64,000 nt of DNA from positions 1 to 64,000 of the forward strand of contig CAIVLG010000102.1 in NCBI GenBank assembly GCA_903906695.1. Reading direction: 5' to 3'. The notes beneath the pieces were generated by a model, which was given only the letters and a program-made list of their open reading frames with translations, was not told the origin of the DNA and did no database searches. The position numbers and the translations under genes are program-made. This DNA comes from an uncultured beta proteobacterium (GTDB taxonomy: Bacteria; Pseudomonadota; Gammaproteobacteria; Burkholderiales; Burkholderiaceae_C). This document shows positions 57,539 through 64,000 of this stretch, piece after piece. Position 1 is the stretch's first letter. Every line of letters begins with the position of its first letter.

Positions 57539-57844
57539 GTGCTTCGCCTGACCCAAGCTCCCAATCTGATGATGGCAACGCTGTGGGCCGATTGGCTCAA
57601 AGCGGAGGGTATTGACGCCAGCGTGCAACGCGAGTATCTGCGCAGTGCTTCGGGCGAACTGCCACCCGACCAGTGCCTGCCTGAAGTTTGGATTCAAAAC
57701 CCATTGCAAGAATCTCTGGCGCTTGAGCTTCTGCGTCACTTGCGGCGTGCGCCACAGCGACGTTGGAACTGCTCTTGCGGTGAGCGTGTGGAAGGCGGGT
57801 TTGAGCAGTGTTGGAGTTGCGGGGCGATGATGCCACGCGTTTGA
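57539..57844 (+). CDS. DUF2007-type small protein with C-terminal zinc ribbon
   Basis: LRLTQAPNLMMATLWADWLKAEGIDASVQREYLRSASGELPPDQCLPEVWIQN ... CSCGERVEGGFEQCWSCGAMMP. Confidence 0.75.
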   Translation: MLRLTQAPNLMMATLWADWLKAEGIDASVQREYLRSASGELPPDQCLPEVWIQNPLQESLALELLRHLRRAPQRRWNCSCGERVEGGFEQCWSCGAMMPRV

Positions 57845-58027
57845 CGATATATTCCAATGACAGAAGATATCAATATCTGATTTTGACAAGGAGACGAGTG
57901 GCCTTTGAGGCGCATCTCGATTCGTTGGACTCTTGAGTTCAACGACCGCTTTACAGAAAAGGGACTGACCGGAGACTGCGACCCGGACATTCCCCAATTC
58001 AGAGTGGTCGTCGCGCCAGTTTTGGCA

Positions 58028-58465
58028 TCAATTGTTCAGCAACAATTGCATGATGACACCTGTCGCAATTGCCACCAGAACATAGTCGCTGCCGGATTGA
58101 ACCCAGTGGTAGCCGCGCGGTGGAGCACTCAGATTGTGGCCGCGCCAATCATTGACGACATAGTGATTGGTTCGGTATTGGGGTGGCATGCGCTGGCCAG
58201 CATAGTAAGAGTGATCAGGGCCGGCGCCTCGCCCCTCATGTCGGGCATTGTTGTTGCCCGGTCCCGGGTTCTGACCCCGGTTGGGTTGGCGTGCATCATA
58301 GTTGGGCTGGCGTGCGTTGTTGTTCGGGCGACCCTGCTGATTGCCGCGTTGACCCTGCCGATCACCATCGCGGTTGACTGGATTGCTGTCGCCTTGGGCA
58401 AAGGCGACCTGTCCAGTGGCTAAAGACAAGGCCATAAGGCCGGATATCACTGCTTTTCTATTCAT
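58028..58465 (-). CDS. RcnB-family-like periplasmic protein
   Basis: Signal peptide MNRKAVISGLMALSLATGQVAFAQG; low-complexity N/R/G/Q linker; RMPPQYRTNHYVVNDWRGHNLSAPPRGYHWVQSGSDYVLVAIATGVI resembles RcnB C-terminus. Confidence 0.8.
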   Translation of the reverse strand: MNRKAVISGLMALSLATGQVAFAQGDSNPVNRDGDRQGQRGNQQGRPNNNARQPNYDARQPNRGQNPGPGNNNARHEGRGAGPDHSYYAGQRMPPQYRTNHYVVNDWRGHNLSAPPRGYHWVQSGSDYVLVAIATGVIMQLLLNN

Positions 58466-58680
58466 ATTTAGCTCCAGAAGGTTGAGAATGTTTAGATCGG
58501 AACCCACGATAGCCTGGTGAAAACATCCTGACTGTGCGGCAACGTACCTACAGCAACCGAAACATCAAACCACTATTCGTTCTGTGCGCATCCGCACAGA
58601 CTTACAGGCTTGCCTTCAAATATTCTTGAGTCAGCCAACTTCGGCCGACGATGACTTTTTTATATCTAGGAATGAACACC

Positions 58681-58965
58681 ATGTCAACAAGAAATCAATA
58701 CATCACCAAAATGAAGCTTCAATTGGATGAATTGAATGCAGCGATGGCGAAACTGGAAACCAAAGCGCAGGCTGCGACAGACGATGCGCATGACCTCTAC
58801 AAAGAGGAAATGCGCAAACTTCGTCATCAATCCAAACTTGCCGTGGCCAAACTTGACGAATTGAAAACCAGCAGTGAAGTGGGCTGGGAGGCCATGGTCA
58901 CTGAAATGGAAAAAATACGTGACGCCTTCGCCCACTCTTTCAATTACTTCAAATCGCAAGTGTAA
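58681..58965 (+). CDS. Small coiled-coil hypothetical protein
   Basis: MSTRNQYITKMKLQLDELNAAMAKLETKAQAATDDAHDLYKEEMRKLRHQSKLAVAKLDELKTSSEVGWEAMVTEMEKIRDAFAHSFNYFKSQV. Confidence 0.7.
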   Translation: MSTRNQYITKMKLQLDELNAAMAKLETKAQAATDDAHDLYKEEMRKLRHQSKLAVAKLDELKTSSEVGWEAMVTEMEKIRDAFAHSFNYFKSQV

Positions 58966-58968
58966 GAA

Positions 58969-58990
58969 AACCCGGCAAGATGGCCGGGTT
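58969..58990 (+). terminator. Strong hairpin after the coiled-coil gene; possible terminator with weak U-tract
   Basis: AACCCGGC-aagatg-GCCGGGTT. Confidence 0.55.
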
Positions 58991-59073
58991 AAGCTCCGCT
59001 CGTGGGGAGAAGCTCAATGTAAACCGAGCGGGCCTTGGAAATGCTCGGGCTGTCACATTGGCGTTTGACGACT

Positions 59074-59292
59074 TTACTTTGTTACTTCATGGCCAATGAC
59101 ACCACCCACCGCTGCGCCGGCGCCGGTGCACAGAAGTCCACCACACAAAACGTTACCGGCGACGCCACCAATCACGGCACCGGTGGCGGTGCCTTTCTCC
59201 TGATGCGTCATGCCGGCGCAGCCACACAGGCCCACGGCAGACAGCAGCACAATGCCTGGCAAGAAGACGGATAAACGATGGGTCAGATTCAT
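59074..59292 (-). CDS. Glycine-zipper small lipoprotein
   Basis: Lipobox LSAVGLCGCAG; GTATGAVIGGVAGNVLCGGLLCTGAGAAVGGVIGHEV. Confidence 0.75.
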   Translation of the reverse strand: MNLTHRLSVFLPGIVLLSAVGLCGCAGMTHQEKGTATGAVIGGVAGNVLCGGLLCTGAGAAVGGVIGHEVTK

Positions 59293-59461
59293 GGCAAATT
59301 TCTCCAGTTTCGGATAGGAACAAGTGACGAATCACATTTCGCATCGCCACCAGCGAGAGTCGATTGTTTTCCCTTAGACAGTCGAGGTCTGTACGCTATC
59401 GCACTGACGCCACACATTTGCCAGCGTAGCCTTGCGCCGTTTACATCAACCGGACATTTCC

Positions 59462-60328
59462 ATGAAAACATTCCTGAGACAAGCCCTGACCGTGGGCGCC
59501 ATGGCCTTTGCCGCACAAGCCGGCGCACAGACCCCAGTCTATGGAAATGACCATCGAAACGCGAGCGCCCCGGTGGTCGCTCAAATCATTTTTTACGAAC
59601 ATGAGAACTTTGGCGGCCGAAGCTTCACTGCAGATAGGCAACTTGAGGACCTCAATCGCTTCGGCTTCAATGACCGGGCCTCTTCGGCCGTGGTATTTGG
59701 TGAGCGCTGGGAGATTTGCACCGACCGGCGCTTTCGCGGTCAATGCGCGGTGTTATTGCCGGGCCGCTACGCATCGCTGTCGGCCATGGGTATGAACGAT
59801 CGGGTTTCCTCGGTAAGGGCGATAAGCTGGAACGCAAAGATCGATGCCAATCGCTTTGCACCGGCACCGGTGCTGGTATACGACAACCGACGCCGCCATG
59901 AAGAACGTCTGTTTCAGGCCGAAGTCACCTCGGTGCATGCGGTCGTCGGTGTTGACGGCCAGCATTGCTGGACTGAGCGTGAACAAGTGGTCCAGAATCA
60001 GGACAGACCGAACGTGGGCGGAGCGATTGCGGGCGCCCTGATCGGCGGCATTCTGGGGCACCAGGTGGGTGGCGGAACAGGCAAAGACCTCGCCACGGTG
60101 GGCGGTGCCGTTGCCGGTGCCGCGGTGGGTGCCAATGTGGCGCGTAACAACAGCGGCCAACAGGTGACCACCCATAATGTGCAACGCTGCGTTAACGAAC
60201 CCAGCCAGGCACGCGCAGCTTACTGGGATGTCACATACAACTTCAATGGTCAGGAGCATCGCGTGCAGATGAGCAGCCCGCCGGGGACCAGCGTCACAGT
60301 CAACGCCGAGGGCGAGCCGCGCAGCTGA
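59462..60328 (+). CDS. Beta/gamma-crystallin family protein with glycine-zipper 2TM domain
   Basis: Signal MKTFLRQALTVGAMAFAAQAGAQ; Greek-key repeats IIFYEHENFGGRSFTADRQLEDLNRFGFNDRASSAVVFGERWEICTDRRFRGQCAVLLPGRYASLSAMGMNDRVSSVRAI; then GGAIAGALIGGILGHQVGGGTGKDLATVGGAVAGAAVGANVA. Confidence 0.85.
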   Translation: MKTFLRQALTVGAMAFAAQAGAQTPVYGNDHRNASAPVVAQIIFYEHENFGGRSFTADRQLEDLNRFGFNDRASSAVVFGERWEICTDRRFRGQCAVLLPGRYASLSAMGMNDRVSSVRAISWNAKIDANRFAPAPVLVYDNRRRHEERLFQAEVTSVHAVVGVDGQHCWTEREQVVQNQDRPNVGGAIAGALIGGILGHQVGGGTGKDLATVGGAVAGAAVGANVARNNSGQQVTTHNVQRCVNEPSQARAAYWDVTYNFNGQEHRVQMSSPPGTSVTVNAEGEPRS

Positions 60329-60468
60329 AAAACAAGGAAATTTATTACCCCTTGTCTCATGAGCACAATCTTCGAAATCCCCGGACGCGTTGAATCCATG
60401 CAGCGACGCGTGGCGCCGCCGCGCTGCGGGCTTGTCGAACGCCGCGTTCGAACAGGTGCCAACTCGCC

Positions 60469-63400
60469 ATGAAGACGGTCCGAAAATTTGTCGGCTGGAT
60501 CGCGGCGTCAGGCCTGCTGCTGGCACTGGCAGTTTCAGTGTCGTTTTGGGCTTTCAGGCAGATTGAAGAGTCGGCACAGGCGCGGAAATATGGCTACATC
60601 GAAATTAAAGGTGCTTCCGATTTGTTGGCCAAATTAGGCGATGCCGAGACTGGGCAGCGCGGCTACACGCTGACCGGTGATATCAGCTTTCTGGAACCCT
60701 ATCTGGCGGTGCGCGACAACATTGGTGCGGATTTGAAGGCATTGCGCCAACGTTCCCTGGCCAGCGATTCACACAAGCATCTGGACACAATTGCACCTCT
60801 CGTAGATGCCAAATTGAGTGAAATGGCGGATGTCATCGAGTTGCGTCGCAACCATGGCGCTGCCGCGGCACTGGCGCTGATGGAAGCAAGTAAGGGCAAG
60901 CCCCTGATGGACTCGATTCGGGTCGAGTTGCGTAATTTCATCCAGATCGAGGAAGCGGCACTGGCGCAGCATGATGCTGATCTGCAGTTGAATCTGCATC
61001 GGCTGTTTACCATGCTGGTAGCTGCGAGCGTCCTTGCACTGGTGTCGGCAGCGGCTTTTACCTACTTGGTTTACCACAGGTTTCAGCAACATTTCAAGAA
61101 CCGAGTTCATCTGGAGACACTGCATTTGCTCGAAGTTCAGAAACAGACCAATGCACAACTGTTGCAGAGTAATGTGACCCTGCGAGACAGCCAGGAAAAG
61201 CTGGCGGTGACACTCAACTCGATTGGCGACGCCGTGATAGCCACCGACGCCGACGCGCGTGTGAAGCTGATGAATCCGGTGGCCGAACATCTCACCGGCT
61301 GGACGCAAGCTCAGGCCAACGGCCGTCTGGTTGGCGAGGTGTTTCGTATCCTTAACAAGGAAACCCGTCAGGTCACCCCGATACCGGTCATGGCAGCCCT
61401 GGAGGAGGGAACGGTCCAGGGTCTGGCTAACCACACGGTATTGGTTGCCCGCGATGATCGCGAGTTTGATATTGCCGACAGTTGCGCACCGATACGCGAC
61501 CATGCGGCTAGGGTGGTGGGTGCCGTTCTGGTGTTTCGCAATGTCAGTGACGAATATGCAGCACAGCAGGCTTTGCGCGACAGCACGGCGCAGATCCGGA
61601 CCATACTCAACACGGTAGTGGACGGCATCATCACCATCCATGCTCAGGGCGGCATCATCGAGACCGTCAACCCGGCCGCTGAGCATATGTTTGGTTACGG
61701 CGCTGCCGAACTCTTCGGACAGAGCTTCGGCCTGTTGATTCCGGAGCTCGATCAGGATCAGCGCAAGGGCTCTCTGGAGTACTACGGCGCAAGCGTTGAG
61801 GCGCGTACCAGCGGCCTGGCACGTGAGGTACTTGGCCTTCGCAGGGATGGCAGTCGCTTTCCACTGGAGATTTCCGTCAGCGAGATGTCATTGCGCGGTC
61901 AACGCTATTTCACCGGCATTCTGCGCGACATCACCGCGCGCAAGCAGGCCGAAGAAGCCTTGTCCAAGGCCGGTGCTTTGCAGAGCGCGATCTTCAACAG
62001 CGCCAACTTCTCCAGCATCGCAACCGACGCCAGGGGTGTCATTCAGATCTTCAACGTTGGCGCCGAGCGCATGTTGGGCTACACCGCCCTGGAAGTGATG
62101 AACAAAATCACCCCGGCCGACATCTCTGACCCACAGGAAGTCATCGCTCGCGCCAAAACGCTGAGCACCGAGCTCGCCACCAAAATCGAACCGGGCTTTG
62201 AGGCCCTGGTGTTCAAGGCATCGCGCGGCATCGAGGACATCTACGAGTTGACCTACATCCGCAAGGACGGCAGCCGCTTTCCGGCAGTGGTGTCTGTGAC
62301 GGCCTTGCGCGATGCTCAGAACGACATCATCGGCTACCTGTTGATCGGTACCGACAACAAGGCACGCAAGCAGATCGAGACCGACCGGGCGCTGCTGGAT
62401 CGGGCGCTGCAAGAGAAGAATATCGAACTGGAGCGCACCAAGCTGGTGGCAGAAAAGGCCAACCTGGCCAAATCGGAATTCCTCTCCAGCATGAGCCATG
62501 AATTGCGCTCGCCGCTCAATGCCATACTGGGCTTTGCCCAGCTCATGGAGTCAGGTCATCCGGAGCCGTCCGCGGCGCAAAAATCCAGCATCAACCAGAT
62601 CTTGCAGGCCGGCTGGTATCTGCTGGAGTTGATCAACGAAATTCTCGATCTGGCCCTGATCGAGTCGGGCAAACTGTCGCTCTCGATGGAAGCCATATCG
62701 TTGGCTGAAGTGATGCAGGATTGCAAAGCGATGATCGAACCACTGGCGCAAAAGAGCGGCATCCGCCTTAGCTTTCCTGATTTCGATCGCCACTGTTTCG
62801 TCAACGCCGACCGGACCCGCGTCAAGCAGGTGCTCATCAATCTGCTTTCCAACGCGATCAAATACAACCGCATCGGCGGCTCGGTCGAGGTCACAGGCGC
62901 TGCCATCACTGAGGAGATTATTCATATCAATGTACGCGACACCGGCGAAGGGTTGTCGCCCGAAAAACTGGCTCAACTGTTTGAACCTTTCAATCGCCTC
63001 GGGCAGGAGGCCGGTACCGAGGAAGGCACCGGCATCGGCCTTGTGGTCAGCAAGCGTCTGGTCGAATTGATGGGCGGCGAAATCGGCGCGCAAAGTACCG
63101 CCGGGTCCGGTAGTGTGTTCTGGATTGAACTGCACCTGGCACCCGAGCCACAGTTTGCATCTGATTCAGATCAAGCTCTGCCTCTGGTGCAGATCAAGCA
63201 TGGTTCGGTGTTGCGCACTCTGCTTTACGTAGAAGATAACCGGGCCAATATGAAATTGGTGGAGAAACTCATAGAGCGACGTCCCGACATGCGCTTGTTG
63301 GGTGCTGAGGACGGTATTCGCGGCATCACACTGGCACGCATCCATCAACCCGACGTGATCCTGATGGATATCAATCTGCCAGGCATCAGCGGCATCCAGG

Positions 63401-63621
63401 CGCTCAAGATTTTGCGCGAAGATCCTGTCACCGCCCACATCCCGGTACTTGCCCTGAGTGCCAATGCGATGCCACGCGACATCGAAAAAGGCCTGGCGGC
63501 CGGCTTCTTTCGCTATCTGACCAAACCGATCAAGGTCAATGAGTTCATGGAAGCGCTGGACCTGGGTCTGATATTCGCCGCAGCAGCGCAAGCCGACGCC
63601 AACAAGGAGACTAGCAAGTGA
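60469..63621 (+). CDS. Hybrid sensor histidine kinase (CHASE3, three PAS, HisKA, HATPase_c, REC)
   Basis: CHASE3-like LGDAETGQRGYTLTGDISFLEPY; PAS motifs; H-box FLSSMSHELRSPLNAILGFAQLMES; N/G boxes LINLLSNAIKYNR, DTGEGLSPEKL, GTGIGLVVSKRLVELMGGEIG; REC TLLYVEDNRANMKLVEKLI ... DVILMDINLPGISG. Confidence 0.93.
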   Translation: MKTVRKFVGWIAASGLLLALAVSVSFWAFRQIEESAQARKYGYIEIKGASDLLAKLGDAETGQRGYTLTGDISFLEPYLAVRDNIGADLKALRQRSLASDSHKHLDTIAPLVDAKLSEMADVIELRRNHGAAAALALMEASKGKPLMDSIRVELRNFIQIEEAALAQHDADLQLNLHRLFTMLVAASVLALVSAAAFTYLVYHRFQQHFKNRVHLETLHLLEVQKQTNAQLLQSNVTLRDSQEKLAVTLNSIGDAVIATDADARVKLMNPVAEHLTGWTQAQANGRLVGEVFRILNKETRQVTPIPVMAALEEGTVQGLANHTVLVARDDREFDIADSCAPIRDHAARVVGAVLVFRNVSDEYAAQQALRDSTAQIRTILNTVVDGIITIHAQGGIIETVNPAAEHMFGYGAAELFGQSFGLLIPELDQDQRKGSLEYYGASVEARTSGLAREVLGLRRDGSRFPLEISVSEMSLRGQRYFTGILRDITARKQAEEALSKAGALQSAIFNSANFSSIATDARGVIQIFNVGAERMLGYTALEVMNKITPADISDPQEVIARAKTLSTELATKIEPGFEALVFKASRGIEDIYELTYIRKDGSRFPAVVSVTALRDAQNDIIGYLLIGTDNKARKQIETDRALLDRALQEKNIELERTKLVAEKANLAKSEFLSSMSHELRSPLNAILGFAQLMESGHPEPSAAQKSSINQILQAGWYLLELINEILDLALIESGKLSLSMEAISLAEVMQDCKAMIEPLAQKSGIRLSFPDFDRHCFVNADRTRVKQVLINLLSNAIKYNRIGGSVEVTGAAITEEIIHINVRDTGEGLSPEKLAQLFEPFNRLGQEAGTEEGTGIGLVVSKRLVELMGGEIGAQSTAGSGSVFWIELHLAPEPQFASDSDQALPLVQIKHGSVLRTLLYVEDNRANMKLVEKLIERRPDMRLLGAEDGIRGITLARIHQPDVILMDINLPGISGIQALKILREDPVTAHIPVLALSANAMPRDIEKGLAAGFFRYLTKPIKVNEFMEALDLGLIFAAAAQADANKETSK

Positions 63622-64000
63622 AAATCAATGCCACCGATATTCTGAACGCCAGCATTCTGATTGTCGATGATCAGGACGCCAATGTGAAGTTGCTTGACGA
63701 GTTGCTGCTGGAGGTCGGGTACGCCAACGTGAGCTCGACCACCCATCCACATGAGGTTTGTGAACTGCATCGAAAAAACAACTATGACCTGATTCTGCTC
63801 GACCTGCAAATGCCGGGCATGGATGGCTTCCAGGTGATGGAAGCCCTCAAGACCAACGGCGCCGATGCCTACCTCCCGGTGCTGGTGCTGACCGCGCAAC
63901 CCGGCCACAAGCTGCGCGCACTGCAAGCGGGTGCCAAGGATTTCATCAGCAAACCTTTTGATCTGCTTGAAGTCAAGACCCGCATTCACAACATGCTCGA
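63618..64000 (+). CDS. Response regulator (REC domain), truncated by window end
   Basis: GTG start overlapping upstream stop (gTGA); translates as VKINATDILNASILIVDDQDANVKLLDELLLEVGY ... YDLILLDLQMPGMDGFQVMEAL ... PVLVLTAQPGHKLRALQAGAKDFISKPFDLLEVKTRIHNML. Confidence 0.85.
   Translation, partial: MKINATDILNASILIVDDQDANVKLLDELLLEVGYANVSSTTHPHEVCELHRKNNYDLILLDLQMPGMDGFQVMEALKTNGADAYLPVLVLTAQPGHKLRALQAGAKDFISKPFDLLEVKTRIHNML

Noticed and set aside
58130-58420. Repetitive N/R/Q/G codons resembling a tandem repeat
   Set aside because: Low-complexity linker of a secreted protein, not an exact DNA repeat array or CRISPR
57905-58423. 172-aa plus-strand ORF rich in V/A/L
   Set aside because: Hydrophobic-looking but antisense to the RcnB-like protein with a clear signal peptide; likely artefact of the N/R/G-rich linker

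Overview
This 64 kb window reads as a mostly core, gene-dense, GC-rich betaproteobacterial chromosome segment, probably Burkholderiales/Comamonadaceae-like; that placement is inferred from gene content and order. No transposase, integrase, prophage, CRISPR array or rRNA operon was seen. Recognisable blocks include: a circularly permuted ATP-grasp/alpha-E fusion plus transglutaminase; purM // hda-HAD-pcnB-folK; murJ // rpsT; argD-argF; a cobalamin riboswitch with btuB-btuF-btuC-btuD; zapA plus 6S RNA; a SPINDLY-like O-GlcNAc transferase next to tRNA-Ser(GGA); pepA-holC // lptF-lptG; cbiX-cysB; hrpA // argA; rbsK plus nucleoside hydrolase; a coupled assimilatory sulfate operon cysI-DUF934-cysH-cysD-cysN followed by ferredoxin and ferredoxin-NADP reductase; and a CHASE3/PAS hybrid histidine kinase with a response regulator cut by the window end. 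The best leads for new biology are the uncharacterised ATP-grasp/alpha-E/transglutaminase module with a possible coupled leader ORF, the DsbG-like/ProQ coupled pair, the solitary OGT, a low-GC orphan methyltransferase beside an inverted repeat, and several clean intergenic inverted repeats upstream of cysI, cysB and the hybrid kinase. I found no convincing wholly novel system. All family calls come from motif recognition by eye, without database searches.
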